A DNA stretch of 64,000 bases, taken from positions 3,389,001-3,453,000 of the forward strand of contig NZ_BNED01000005.1 in NCBI RefSeq assembly GCF_016755875.1, written 5' to 3'. Under the pieces are notes generated by a model that was not told where the DNA came from, did not search any database, and saw nothing but the letters and a program-made list of their open reading frames with translations. Made by a program: the position numbers and the translations under genes. Source of the DNA: Streptomyces spororaveus (GTDB taxonomy: Bacteria; Actinomycetota; Actinomycetes; Streptomycetales; Streptomycetaceae). This document shows positions 36,027 through 44,818 of the stretch, in pieces. Each line of letters starts with the position of its first letter. The first letter of the stretch is position 1.

Positions 36027-36140
36027 GGGGTCCATCCTGCCGCACCGCCCGGCCCGTGCCTCGTTACCGGGCCGTCGGGCGGCCGGTCCGCCGACCTCGC
36101 CACGGCGCTCCCCGCGAGGGGAGGACGGACGGGGCCCGGC

Positions 36141-36902
36141 TCACTTTCCGAGGAGCGGGGTGAGGGCGGCGGTCCAGGTTTCGCGGGTGGTGGTCCAGGT
36201 GCGGGGGCAGTCCGCGCGGGGTGGTGTCGCGAGCTCCGGGTGGCGGGCGGGGTCCGCGCCGTAGACCGCGCAGCGGTGCGATTCCGCGCGGGCCGGGTCC
36301 GGGGCGTGCTCGTCGCCGGGGTCCGGGGCGGGGTCGGCCGCCGCCGCGAGGTCGTAGGCGCGGGCGGCGGTCAGCAGGGCGTGGTCGCCCCGCGGGTCGC
36401 GCAGGAGCATCAGCTGGGCGAAGCGGTCGGCGGCGTCCTCCTCGGCGCGGCCCCGGTCGCGGACGGGGAGGTCCAGGGCGTCGATGAGGGCGTGGCCGGC
36501 CTCGTGGTGGAGGGTCTCGCGGACGACCTCGGCGAGGGGTTCGTCCGCCGGGCGCCCGTCGGCCTCCTCGAACAGGTTCCGGTCCTCCGTCAGGTCGTCG
36601 TAGCAGAGCTCGATCCGGCGGGTCCTGGGGTCGTAGCCGCTGCCCTCGCCCGCGCAGGAGCGGGCGACGACCGTGATGCGGTGGGGGACGTCGAGGTAGG
36701 CGTTGAGGTCGGCGGTGACGAGCTCGACGAGCCGCGACCGTTTCAGGAAGTCGGCGCTTTCGCGGTCGGCTTCGGCGGGTTGCTCGTGACGCGATACGAA
36801 TCCCCGCTCGGGCGGCGGGAGTTCACATGCGGCCAGGGCCGCGAGCAGCGCCGTCGCGCACAGGGCCGACACCAGAGCGGTGCGTGAGCGACGTAGCGTC
36901 AT
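36141..36902 (-). CDS. Lipoprotein metallopeptidase-like protein (DUF4344-type)
   Basis: A 253-residue lipoprotein. The signal peptide (TLRRSRTALVSALCATALLA) ends at the lipobox LAAC (about residue 26). The domain contains the zinc-peptidase motif HHEAGHALIDALDLP followed by EEDAADRFAQLML, the HExxH...ExxA(A)D arrangement of DUF4344 putative metallopeptidases. Four other Cys (two pairs) may form disulfides. GGAGGG lies 5 bp before the ATG. It is divergent from the STAND gene. Proteolytic activity is inferred, not known. Confidence 0.85.
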   Translation of the reverse strand: MTLRRSRTALVSALCATALLAALAACELPPPERGFVSRHEQPAEADRESADFLKRSRLVELVTADLNAYLDVPHRITVVARSCAGEGSGYDPRTRRIELCYDDLTEDRNLFEEADGRPADEPLAEVVRETLHHEAGHALIDALDLPVRDRGRAEEDAADRFAQLMLLRDPRGDHALLTAARAYDLAAAADPAPDPGDEHAPDPARAESHRCAVYGADPARHPELATPPRADCPRTWTTTRETWTAALTPLLGK

Positions 36903-37054
36903 GTTGCCCTCCGGATATGCCAGTTGACTCATTTCGACCCGACTGTAGGAGAGAGTGCGCACTTCCCTCTGAACTAGCTCAGATTCCCTCGCGCTCGGCG
37001 GAGTCCCGCAGGACACTTGGGGCTCGTTGCCGGAGCTCTCTGAGGGGGATGCCG

Positions 37055-40000
37055 ATGCGTGACAGCCATCGCGGTGAGGCCGAGCGGCTGTTGGAGCGGG
37101 CCGTGGACGAAGCGGCGCAGCGGGGAACGGGTACGGGCATCGACCGGTCGACGCTGCTGGAGCGGGGCCGGGAGGCGCTGGACGCGCTCGCCGCGAGCGC
37201 GGCGCCGGAGTACGAGGCGTACGTACGGGCCCTGGACGAGGCGGCGGCCGGGGACCAGTCGCTCGGCGAGGCCCTCCGGCAGGGCAACCACTCCACGGCG
37301 CTGCTGGTGACGGCGGTGGCGGCGGCCACGGCCGTGGGGGCGGACCTGTCGCTGGGGGTCGCGGCCGGTACGGCGCTGACCGCGGGGGCCGTGGTGGGGA
37401 TCTCCGGGGCGGTGGCGACGGTGGTGAAGGTGACGGCGCTGCACCTGCCGGCCGCGAACCGGCGGGCCGGTGAGCGGGGCCGGCCGGGCGGGCCGGAGCA
37501 GTTGAGGCTGCAGTGGCTGTCGGCGCTGGAGGTGCGCGGGATACGGCCGTTCCTGGAACAGCAGCGCACGGTGGCCGCGGCGGCGCGGGCGGCCCGGCCC
37601 GTCGCCCGGCCGGCGGCGGCGGTACGGACCGCTCCGCGGCTGCGGGGGACGGACCGCAGTGCGGAGGCGCGGCGGCGCAATGCGCTGGAGCACTCCTTCG
37701 AACAGCTCCCGGCTCCGGCGCAGGTGTTCGCGGGGCGGCGGTCCGAGCTGACACGGATCGCGCAGTGGGTGCAGGCGGCGCGGGCGAGTACGGAGACCCG
37801 GCCGGTGGTGGTGGTACTGCACGGCGAGCCGGGGGTGGGCCGTACGGCGCTGGCGCTGCGGGCGGCGCACGCTCTGCGGGACCAGTTCCGGGGTGCGTGC
37901 CTGGTGGACCTGCGGGGCGGTTCGGCCGGCGAGGCGTCCGGGGCGGCGCCGCTGGCGACGCGGGAGGCGCTGCTGCACCTGATGAACCGGCTGGGCGCGC
38001 CCCGCGAGCAGTTGCTGTTCCGGGAGGGCGCGTCGGCGGAGCAGCAGGTACGGCGCCTGGGCGAGCTCTACCACCAGCATCTGCAGGGGCTGCCGGTGAC
38101 GGTGCTGCTGGACGACGCGGTGGACGCGGCGCAGGTGCGGATGCTGGTTCCGGAGCGTTCCGAGAGCCTGGTCCTGGTGACGGCGCGGGAGCCGTTGGAG
38201 CTCCCGGCGGATCTGGCGGCGTGGGTGCACCAGCTGCCGGTGGAGCGGTTGGCGCGGGAGGAGACGGCGGAGCTGCTGCGGGCGGTGCGGCCGGATCTGG
38301 CGGAAGAGGACGCGGCCGCGGTGGTGGAGCTGAGCGGCGGGCTCCCGCTCGCGCTGCGGTTGATGGCTCCCTCGGCGGGCGAGGGGCGGGCCCCGGCCGG
38401 CGGGGCGGCGGCCCCGGTGGAGGCGGCGCACCCGGTGGAGGCGGCGCACCCGGTGGAGGCGGCGCACCCGGTGGAGGCGGCGCTGCGGGCGGCGGACGCG
38501 CGGCTGGCCGAGCCCGCCCGGCAGCTGCTGCGGCGGCTGCCGCTGGCGGGGCGGGCGTCGCTGGGTGGTGCGGCGGCGGCCGCGCTGGCGGACGTACCGG
38601 AGGCGGCGGCACTGCGCACGCTGGAGGAGCTGTGGGAGGCCGGGCTGATCGAGCGGGTGCGCGGCCAGCGGTTCCGGATGCACGACGCGGTGCGTTCGTA
38701 CGCGGCGGCGCGGTCGGCGGCGGACGAGGACCGGGCGCAGGCCGCGGCGGCGCACGAGCGGCTGATCCGCGACTACGCGCGGCTCGCGGACTCGGTGATC
38801 CGGATGGTCGACGGGAAGATGTCGACGCGGGCGAACACGTTCCTCAAGGGTCCTGTCGGGGGGCACGGTTTCACCTCGCTGGATGCGGCGCTGCGCTGGC
38901 TGGACGACGAGTCGAGCTTCATCACGGCGGCACTGCGGCATTCGGAGGGGGTGGATCAGCAGGCGGTGCTGGATCTGCTCGGTGCGCTGTGCGACTTCTG
39001 TCTGCTGCGCGGGGACCTGTACCGGCTGGGTGAGATCGATGAGCTGACGCAGGTGGTGGCGGCGGGGCAGAACGGGGTGAAGGGGCAGCAGGGGCGGCTG
39101 GTGCGGTCCGTGCAGTGGCGTACGGGTATCGCGGCGCGCCAGCTGGGCGAACTGGACAAGGCCCGGACGACGCTGGCTTCGGTGGTGGACCAGTACATGG
39201 AGGCCGATCAGGAGGCCGCGGCGGCGATGGCCCTGGTGTCGCTCGGCATCACCCTGCACCACCAGGGCAATCTCCCGGAGGCGGCGGTGCGCATCCGGGA
39301 AGCGCTGGTGCTGCAGGAGCCGGCGGAGCTGGCGGGCGACCGGGCGTGGGGGCTGCACGCGCTGGCGGCGGTGGAACGGGACCGGGCGCACCTGGCGGAG
39401 GCGGCGCGGCTGCTGGAGACCTCGCTGGCGCTGCACCGGGAGAGCGAGAGCGTGCACGGGGAGGCCTGGGCGCATTTCCAGCTGGGTCAGGTGCAGCTGC
39501 GGTTCGGGGACGTGGAGCGGGCGGAGGTGGAGCTGCGGCTGGCGCTGGACCTGTACGGGCGTACCCGCGACGACCGCGGTGAGGCCTGGGCACTGACGCA
39601 GCTGGGCCGGGCCCGGGTGGTGGACGGGGATCCGGGACCGGCGGTGGAGGGGCTGCGGGAGGCGCTGGCCCGGCACCGGGAGGCGGAGGACGCGCGCGGC
39701 GAGGCGTGGACGCAGTACTACCTCGGGCAGGCGCTGGAGGTGGGTGGCGAGCGCGACGAGGCGGTACGGGAGCTGGAGCGGGCGCGGACGATGTTCTCGC
39801 GGATGCGGGACGTGTACGGGCTGGCGTACGCCCGCCACCACTCGGGCCGGGTGACGCGGGACCAGCGGGCGGCGCAGACGGGGAACCTGCGCAACTCCGG
39901 CTTCGCCCGTCAGCTGCTGGTGGACGCGCGGGCGGACTTCCGGCGGATCGGGCTGGCGCACGGCGAGGCGTGGACGTGCCTGGAGCTGGCGCTGATCGAC

Positions 40001-40342
40001 GCGGGCAACGGCCGGCTGTCGCAGGCGCTGGGGCTGTGCGAGGAGGCGGTGCGGCTGTTCATCTCGTACGGGGACCGGCGCGGGGAGGACTGGGCGCGCT
40101 TCCTGCGGTGCACGATGCTGCCGTACGCGGTGCCCGCGGCGCCGGAGGAGGCCCGGGCGGAGCTGGGGCGGCTGGCGCAGGCGCCGCATCCGGCGCGGGA
40201 CGGCCGGCTGGAGGACTGCCTGGAGACCTACGGGGTGATCCTGGGCCGGGGGGTGGACCCGGCGGAGGGCTGGCAGGCGTGGCGCCTCGGCCTGATCCCG
40301 AACCTGCACTCCCGCGAAATCATGGGAGTGCCCCGCCCCTGA
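37055..40342 (+). CDS. STAND NTPase with NB-ARC-like domain and TPR repeats
   Basis: A 1095-residue protein. Residues 1-150 are Ala-rich, with a hydrophobic hairpin (ALLVTAVAAATAVGADLSLG...). The NTPase domain starts at QVFAGRRSELTRIAQWVQ, with Walker A LHGEPGVGRTALALRAA (about 255-265), Walker B TVLLDDAVDAAQV, and a GLPL-type SGGLPLALRLM. A winged helix follows (VRGQRFRMHDAVRSYAAARS), then at least eight tetratricopeptide repeats from about residue 700, several with the GEAWA signature. This is the AfsR/SARP-like signalling ATPase layout without the DNA-binding OmpR domain. ATG 37055 follows GAGGGGG by 6 bp. The trigger and output are unknown. Confidence 0.9.
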   Translation: MRDSHRGEAERLLERAVDEAAQRGTGTGIDRSTLLERGREALDALAASAAPEYEAYVRALDEAAAGDQSLGEALRQGNHSTALLVTAVAAATAVGADLSLGVAAGTALTAGAVVGISGAVATVVKVTALHLPAANRRAGERGRPGGPEQLRLQWLSALEVRGIRPFLEQQRTVAAAARAARPVARPAAAVRTAPRLRGTDRSAEARRRNALEHSFEQLPAPAQVFAGRRSELTRIAQWVQAARASTETRPVVVVLHGEPGVGRTALALRAAHALRDQFRGACLVDLRGGSAGEASGAAPLATREALLHLMNRLGAPREQLLFREGASAEQQVRRLGELYHQHLQGLPVTVLLDDAVDAAQVRMLVPERSESLVLVTAREPLELPADLAAWVHQLPVERLAREETAELLRAVRPDLAEEDAAAVVELSGGLPLALRLMAPSAGEGRAPAGGAAAPVEAAHPVEAAHPVEAAHPVEAALRAADARLAEPARQLLRRLPLAGRASLGGAAAAALADVPEAAALRTLEELWEAGLIERVRGQRFRMHDAVRSYAAARSAADEDRAQAAAAHERLIRDYARLADSVIRMVDGKMSTRANTFLKGPVGGHGFTSLDAALRWLDDESSFITAALRHSEGVDQQAVLDLLGALCDFCLLRGDLYRLGEIDELTQVVAAGQNGVKGQQGRLVRSVQWRTGIAARQLGELDKARTTLASVVDQYMEADQEAAAAMALVSLGITLHHQGNLPEAAVRIREALVLQEPAELAGDRAWGLHALAAVERDRAHLAEAARLLETSLALHRESESVHGEAWAHFQLGQVQLRFGDVERAEVELRLALDLYGRTRDDRGEAWALTQLGRARVVDGDPGPAVEGLREALARHREAEDARGEAWTQYYLGQALEVGGERDEAVRELERARTMFSRMRDVYGLAYARHHSGRVTRDQRAAQTGNLRNSGFARQLLVDARADFRRIGLAHGEAWTCLELALIDAGNGRLSQALGLCEEAVRLFISYGDRRGEDWARFLRCTMLPYAVPAAPEEARAELGRLAQAPHPARDGRLEDCLETYGVILGRGVDPAEGWQAWRLGLIPNLHSREIMGVPRP
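38417..38485. repeat. In-frame 18-bp tandem repeat in the STAND gene
   Basis: Three perfect copies of GTGGAGGCGGCGCACCCG plus a partial fourth encode (VEAAHP)3-VEAA, a linker between the GLPL motif and the winged helix. Copy-number change would keep the frame. Confidence 0.9.
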
Positions 40343-40391
40343 CCCGGCCGCGGGGCCGGCGTGGCCCCGGGGCGGGCGGGCGCGTGCGGGA

Positions 40392-40418
40392 GCCGCCGCC
40401 CCGGCCGGGGACGGCGGC
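40392..40418. terminator. Terminator-like hairpin between convergent genes
   Basis: GCCGCCG pairs with CGGCGGC around a CCCC/GGGG core, between the STAND gene and the 77-aa membrane protein gene. Confidence 0.55.
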
Positions 40419-40435
40419 GTTCGCGTGGGAGGGCC

Positions 40436-40669
40436 CTACGGGGCCCGGGTGCCGTCCGCGCCGGGGGCCGCCGGGGCGGCCGGCTCCGGGGCCTCCTCGA
40501 AGTTCACGCGGCCCATGTGCCGGTTCATGGACTTCATCAGGGCCCACACGCCGATGGCGAGGGCCGCGAACACGATGAAGCCCAGGATTCCGGGCGTCAC
40601 CTTGTTCTTGTCGAAGGTGTCACCCGCCAGCGGAAGGAGCTGGGTCAGTGCTGCCTGCGTAGCGCTCAT
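40436..40669 (-). CDS. Small single-pass membrane protein next to mca (77 aa)
   Basis: The N-terminal 25 residues are polar, one membrane helix follows (GILGFIVFAALAIGVWALMK), then a basic stretch and an Ala/Pro-rich cytosolic tail. Its ATG is 2 bp downstream of the mca stop, so it is cotranscribed with mca. I recall this arrangement as conserved in Streptomyces; the function is unknown. Confidence 0.85.
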   Translation of the reverse strand: MSATQAALTQLLPLAGDTFDKNKVTPGILGFIVFAALAIGVWALMKSMNRHMGRVNFEEAPEPAAPAAPGADGTRAP

Positions 40670-40671
40670 AG

Positions 40672-41553
40672 CTACGCATTCTCCCGGATGCCCGCGAAGA
40701 GGTCGGACTCGGGGAGGGAGGTGTCGACGAATGACTTCGCCAGCTCGTACTCCTCGGTGGGCCAGACCTCCTTCTGGATGTCCATCGGGACGCGGAACCA
40801 GCCGCCGTCCGGGTCGATCTGCGTGGCGTGCGCGATGAGCGCCTTGTCACGGATCTCGAAGAAGTCGGCGCAGGGCACGTGGGTGGTCAGGGTCCGCTCC
40901 TTGCGCGAGAACTCCTTCCACCGTTCCAGCCACTCCCCGTAGGGGGACTCCAGGCCGCGCGCGAGCAGCGCCTCGTGGAGGGCGATGGTGCGCGGCTTGT
41001 TGAAGCCCTGGTTGTAGTAGAGCTTCTGCGGCTGGTAGGCCGGGCCGTACTCGCTCTCCGGGTACTTCTCGGTGTCGGCCGCGCTCTCGAAGGCCAGCAT
41101 GGAGATCGTGTGGGTCATGATGTGGTCGGGGTGCGGGTAGCCCCCGTTCTCGTCGTAGGTGGTGATGACCTGCGGCTTGAAGGCGCGGATCTTCTTCACC
41201 AGCTCGCCGGCGGCCTCGTGGACGTCCGCGAGCGCGAAGCAGCCCTCGGGCAGCGGGGGCAGCGGGTCGCCCTCGGGGAGGCCGGAGTCCACGTAGCCGA
41301 GCCATTCCTGCTGGATGCCGAGGATGTCGCGGGCCTCGTCCATCTCCTTGGCGCGGACCTCGTGGATGTTCTCCTCGATGTACTTGTCGCCCTGGAGCTT
41401 GGGGTTCAGGATCGAGCCGCGCTCGCCACCGGTGCAGGTGACCACCAGCACGGGGACCCCCTCGGACACGTACTTGGCCATGGTGGCCGCGCCCTTGCTC
41501 GACTCGTCGTCGGGGTGGGCGTGGACGGCCATCAGTCGAAGCTGCTCGGTCAA
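40672..41553 (-). CDS. mca: Mycothiol S-conjugate amidase
   Basis: Cleaves mycothiol S-conjugates of electrophiles and drugs into a mercapturic acid, which is exported, and GlcN-inositol, which is recycled. It is a LmbE-family zinc amidase: HAHPDDESSKGAA gives two zinc ligands, and DENGGYPHPDHIMTH gives the third with the catalytic region. The Mca-specific Lys stretch is in EENIHEVRAKEMDEARDILG. Starting at the TTG 41553 (GAGGA 8-9 bp upstream) gives 293 residues beginning TEQLRLMAVHAHPDDES, the usual Mca N-terminus. A GTG at 41583 with AGGAG also exists and would add ten residues. Confidence 0.96.
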   Translation of the reverse strand: MTEQLRLMAVHAHPDDESSKGAATMAKYVSEGVPVLVVTCTGGERGSILNPKLQGDKYIEENIHEVRAKEMDEARDILGIQQEWLGYVDSGLPEGDPLPPLPEGCFALADVHEAAGELVKKIRAFKPQVITTYDENGGYPHPDHIMTHTISMLAFESAADTEKYPESEYGPAYQPQKLYYNQGFNKPRTIALHEALLARGLESPYGEWLERWKEFSRKERTLTTHVPCADFFEIRDKALIAHATQIDPDGGWFRVPMDIQKEVWPTEEYELAKSFVDTSLPESDLFAGIRENA

Positions 41554-41660
41554 AACAGGATCCTCTGCGATTCGGCGCGACACTCAGCTCCTATAGTGAC
41601 CGAACTGGGGGGCGGAAAATTCCAGGGGTGACCAAGCCGTCCCCGGCGAGAGGAACGATC

Positions 41661-42074
41661 ATGAGCGCGGTGCGCGAGGGACTGCCCGAGGGCCGGTACG
41701 GCCGGTCGGCGGACGAGCGTGCGGACCGGAAGCTCAAGATCATCGGATCGGTGCTGGGTGTCGGGCTGCTGGGCGTGGTCGGCTGGATCGGCTGGGACTA
41801 CGTCGCGGGACAGAGCGTGAGCGCCGAAGTGATTAAATTCCAGGTGATTTCGGACACCGAGGTGAAGGTGCACCTGGAGGTCCGCAAGGAGGCCTCGGTC
41901 ACCGGGGTCTGCTCCCTGAGCTCCCAGGACAAGGAGCACGCCGAGGTGGGCCGCGCGGACTTCACCTTCGCGCAGTCCCGGTCGCGGGTGGACGAGCTCG
42001 TCACCCTGAAGACCACCGGCCGCGCGGCGATGATCGAGCTGGTCGGCTGCCGGCCCGCGACTTCCGCCCACTGA
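41661..42074 (+). CDS. DUF4307 membrane protein
   Basis: A 137-residue protein with a cytosolic head (LPEGRYGRSADERADRKLKI), one helix (IIGSVLGVGLLGVVGWIGWD), and an extracellular beta domain of about 80 residues with a Cys pair (TGVCSLSSQDK ... VGCRPATSAH). This is the DUF4307 pattern, found in actinobacteria between mca and greA. ATG 41661 has GAGAGGA 7-8 bp upstream; a GTG at 41628 is less likely. Function unknown. Confidence 0.88.
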   Translation: MSAVREGLPEGRYGRSADERADRKLKIIGSVLGVGLLGVVGWIGWDYVAGQSVSAEVIKFQVISDTEVKVHLEVRKEASVTGVCSLSSQDKEHAEVGRADFTFAQSRSRVDELVTLKTTGRAAMIELVGCRPATSAH

Positions 42075-42097
42075 GGTCCGAAGAGGATTGAAGTCGT

Positions 42098-42138
42098 CCC
42101 CACGAGGCAATGAGCCTGTGGGGTCCTCCCTCTTTTCT
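42098..42138 (+). terminator. Rho-independent-type terminator after DUF4307 gene
   Basis: CCCCAC-GAGGC-AATGA-GCCT-GTGGGG forms a hairpin (42098-42123) followed by a pyrimidine-rich TCCTCCCTCTTTTCT tract, unusual for this GC content. It separates the DUF4307 gene from greA. Confidence 0.8.
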
Positions 42139-42211
42139 TTCCGAATTGTTAGGCTCGTGGTTTCGTCCGCCGCTGGCGGCCAGTAGTCCCCTGTACCGAC
42201 GAGGAGCACCC

Positions 42212-42709
42212 GTGACCCAGACGAGCGAAAGCGTCACCTGGCTGACCCAGGCGGCGTACGACCAGCTGAAGGCGGAGCTGGACTACCTCTCTGGTCCCGC
42301 CCGCACGGAGATCGCCACGAAGATCGCAGCCGCCCGCGAGGAGGGCGACCTGCGTGAGAACGGCGGTTACCACGCGGCGAAGGAGGAGCAGGGCAAGCAG
42401 GAGCTCCGGGTCCGCCAGCTCACGCAGCTCCTGGAGAACGCCAAGGTCGGTACCGCGCCCGCGTCCGACGGTGTGGTGGCCCCCGGCACGCTCGTCAAGA
42501 TCGCCTTCGACGGCGACGAGGACGACACCATGGAGTTCCTGCTCGCCTCGCGCGAGTACGCGTCCTCGGACTTCGAGACGTACTCCCCCCAGTCCCCTCT
42601 GGGCAGCGGCGTGCTGGGCAAGGCGATCGGCGAGGACGCCGAGTACGAGCTGCCGAACGGCAAGAAGGCCTCGGTGAAGATCCTGGACGTCAAGCCCTTC
42701 ACCGGCTGA
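42212..42709 (+). CDS. greA: Transcription elongation factor GreA
   Basis: Binds RNA polymerase and stimulates cleavage of backtracked transcripts. The 165-residue product has the N-terminal coiled-coil with the acidic tip REEGDLRENGGYHAAKEEQG (about residues 42-61) and the C-terminal FKBP-like domain ending GSGVLGKAIGEDAEYELPNG. GTG 42212 follows GAGGAG by 5 bp; the open frame upstream is not supported. Confidence 0.97.
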   Translation: MTQTSESVTWLTQAAYDQLKAELDYLSGPARTEIATKIAAAREEGDLRENGGYHAAKEEQGKQELRVRQLTQLLENAKVGTAPASDGVVAPGTLVKIAFDGDEDDTMEFLLASREYASSDFETYSPQSPLGSGVLGKAIGEDAEYELPNGKKASVKILDVKPFTG

Positions 42710-42750
42710 TCACCCTCGGTCACGGGTTTCTCCCGGACCGACGACAGCAG

Positions 42751-42792
42751 CGCACGATGCCCGGCCGGACCCTCCCGGCCGGGCATCGTGCG
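42751..42792. terminator. Strong bidirectional terminator
   Basis: A perfect 18-bp stem (CGCACGATGCCCGGCCGG with its complement) and 6-nt loop, between the convergent greA and ABC permease genes. Confidence 0.92.
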
Positions 42793-42822
42793 TTGCCGCC
42801 GCGCTGGTACGGGCCGCGGATC

Positions 42823-43692
42823 TCAGCCGTCCGCCCCGCGGTACTTGCGGACCGAGAGGGTGCGGAAGAGCAGGATGATCAGGGCCGACCAGATCAGCGA
42901 GGCCCAGACCGGGTGGACCATCGGCCAGGCGTCGGACGGGGACACGCCCGGGTTGCCGAACAGCTCGCGGCAGGCCTGGACGGTGGCGCTGAACGGGTTC
43001 CACTCGGCGATGGGCTGGAGCCAGCTCGCCATGTTCTCCGTGGGGACGAACGCGTTCGAGATGAACGTGACGGGGAACAGCCAGATCAGCCCGCCCGAGG
43101 TGGCCGCCTCCGGGGTCCGTACGGAGAGCCCGATCAGGGCGCCGATCCAGGAGAACGCGTACCCGAGCAGGAGCAGCAGGGCGAAGCCGGCCAGCACCTC
43201 GCCGGCGCTCGTGTGGGTGCGCCAGCCGACGAGGAGGGCGACCATCGCCAGCACCACCATGGTCAGCGCGGTCTGCATCAGGTCCGCCAGGGTGCGGCCG
43301 GTCAGGACGGCGCCGCGCGCCATGGGCAGCGACCGGAAGCGGTCGATCAGGCCCTTGTGCATGTCGTCGGCGATACCCGCGCCGGCACCCGCGGTGGCGA
43401 AGGTGACGGTCTGGGCGAAGATGCCGGCCATCAGGAAGTTGCGGTAGTCGCTGGCGCTGGTCGAGCCGCCGATCATCATCGAGCCGCCGAAGACGAAGCT
43501 GAACAGCACCACGAACATGACCGGCTGGATCAGCCCGAAGATCAACATCTCGGGAATCCTGCTGAGGCGGATGACGTTCCGTTTCGCGATCACGAGGGAG
43601 TCGTTCACGCTCTGGACGACGCCGCCGCGCGGACGGGGCGCCGCGAGTTCGCGGTGCGGGGAGGTGCCCGGGTCCGGGGAGGTGAGGGTCAC
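42823..43692 (-). CDS. ABC-2 type exporter permease (DrrB-like)
   Basis: A 289-residue permease with six membrane helices. It starts with a soluble head and VNDSLVIAKRNVIRLSRIPE, and has the ABC-2 motif SLPMARGAVLTGRTLADLMQ and the EFP-like helix MVALLVGWRTHTSAGEVLAG. It is the membrane half of a daunorubicin-resistance-type exporter. Its GTG overlaps the ATPase stop (GTGA), so the two subunits are coupled. The substrate is not predictable. Confidence 0.92.
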   Translation of the reverse strand: MTLTSPDPGTSPHRELAAPRPRGGVVQSVNDSLVIAKRNVIRLSRIPEMLIFGLIQPVMFVVLFSFVFGGSMMIGGSTSASDYRNFLMAGIFAQTVTFATAGAGAGIADDMHKGLIDRFRSLPMARGAVLTGRTLADLMQTALTMVVLAMVALLVGWRTHTSAGEVLAGFALLLLLGYAFSWIGALIGLSVRTPEAATSGGLIWLFPVTFISNAFVPTENMASWLQPIAEWNPFSATVQACRELFGNPGVSPSDAWPMVHPVWASLIWSALIILLFRTLSVRKYRGADG

Positions 43693-44711
43693 TTCGCCGC
43701 CTCCTTCCGGGCCGGCTTGCGGGCCATGGCCCCGGGACCGGGCGGCCCCTCGCCGTTCTCCTCGGCGGCCCGTTCGGCGGCGTGCCCGGTCAGGGAGATG
43801 AACACGTCGTCGAGGGTGGGGCGGCGCAGGCCTATGTCGTCGATCTCGATGTCGCGGCCGTCGAGTTCGCGGATGACCTCGGCGAGCAGCTTCGCGCCGC
43901 CCGCCACGGGCACGGTCAGTTTGCGGGTGTGCTCCTCCACCGTCGTCTCGCCCTTGCCGAAGCCGGCGAGCACCTCGCGCGCGTCGGGGATGCGGTCCCG
44001 CTCGTGGACGACGACCTCCACGCGCTCGCCGCCGGTACGGGCCTTGAGCTGGTCGGAGGTGCCGCGGGCGATGACCTTGCCGTGGTCGACCACGCAGATG
44101 TCGTGCGCGAGGTGGTCGGCCTCCTCCAGGTACTGGGTGGTGAGGAGCAGGGTGGTGCCGCCCGCGACCAGTTCCTGGATGATGCCCCACAGCTGCTGGC
44201 GGTTGCGGGGGTCGAGTCCGGTGGTCGGCTCGTCCATGAACATCACGGGCGGGCTGACGACCAGGGCGGCCGCGAGGTCCAGGCGCCTGCGCATGCCGCC
44301 GGAGTACGTCTTGGCCGTGCGGTCGGCGGCGTCGGAGAGGTTGAAGCGTTCCAGGAGTTCGCCGGCCCGGGCCTTGGCCGCCCGGGCCTTCATCTGGTAG
44401 AGCTGGCCGACCATCTGGAGGTTCTCGCGGCCGGTGAGGTACTCGTCGACGGCCGCGAACTGGCCGGACAGGCCGATGGCGCGGCGGACTTCGTTGGGAT
44501 GCTTGAGGACGTCCACGCCGGCGACGACGGCCCTGCCGCTGTCGGGTCGCAGGAGGGTGGTCAGGACGCGTACGGCCGTGGTCTTGCCCGCGCCGTTCGG
44601 GCCGAGCAGACCCAGGACGGTGCCTTCGGGGACATCGAGGTCCACGCCGTCGAGAGCCCGTACATCGCCGAAGGTCTTCACCAGACCTTCGGCGTAGATA
44701 GCGCCTGGCAT
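43689..44711 (-). CDS. ABC transporter ATP-binding protein (DrrA family)
   Basis: A 340-residue ATPase: Walker A LLGPNGAGKTTAVRVLTT, Q-loop LSGQFAAVDEYLTGRENLQM, signature YSGGMRRRLDLAAALVV, Walker B VMFMDEPTTGLDPRN, and switch His in LTTQYLEEADHLAHDI. The C-terminal DUF4162 domain found in DrrA proteins ends near IGLRRPTLDDVFISLTGH. GGGAG lies about 8 bp before the ATG 44711, so the longer frame to 44771 is not used. Probably drug or lipid export. Confidence 0.94.
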   Translation of the reverse strand: MPGAIYAEGLVKTFGDVRALDGVDLDVPEGTVLGLLGPNGAGKTTAVRVLTTLLRPDSGRAVVAGVDVLKHPNEVRRAIGLSGQFAAVDEYLTGRENLQMVGQLYQMKARAAKARAGELLERFNLSDAADRTAKTYSGGMRRRLDLAAALVVSPPVMFMDEPTTGLDPRNRQQLWGIIQELVAGGTTLLLTTQYLEEADHLAHDICVVDHGKVIARGTSDQLKARTGGERVEVVVHERDRIPDAREVLAGFGKGETTVEEHTRKLTVPVAGGAKLLAEVIRELDGRDIEIDDIGLRRPTLDDVFISLTGHAAERAAEENGEGPPGPGAMARKPARKEAAK

Positions 44712-44818
44712 ATGGATTCTCCCAGTGAATCGGGCCAGTAGAATCAAGATATTCAGGGCATTTCTACGCAAATCCTATGGGGACCGTGCAGGTCCCGCTC
44801 GGCCGAACGGGGGATGCC

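Noticed and set aside
36903..38612. Upstream extension of the DUF4344 lipoprotein frame by 570 codons
   Set aside because: The extension is Pro/Ala-rich antisense to the STAND gene; the lipoprotein signal and Shine-Dalgarno place the start at 36902.
36974..40309. 1111-codon Arg/Gln-rich open frame opposite the STAND gene
   Set aside because: Antisense shadow of a high-GC gene; composition is Arg/Pro/Gln-rich with no domain.
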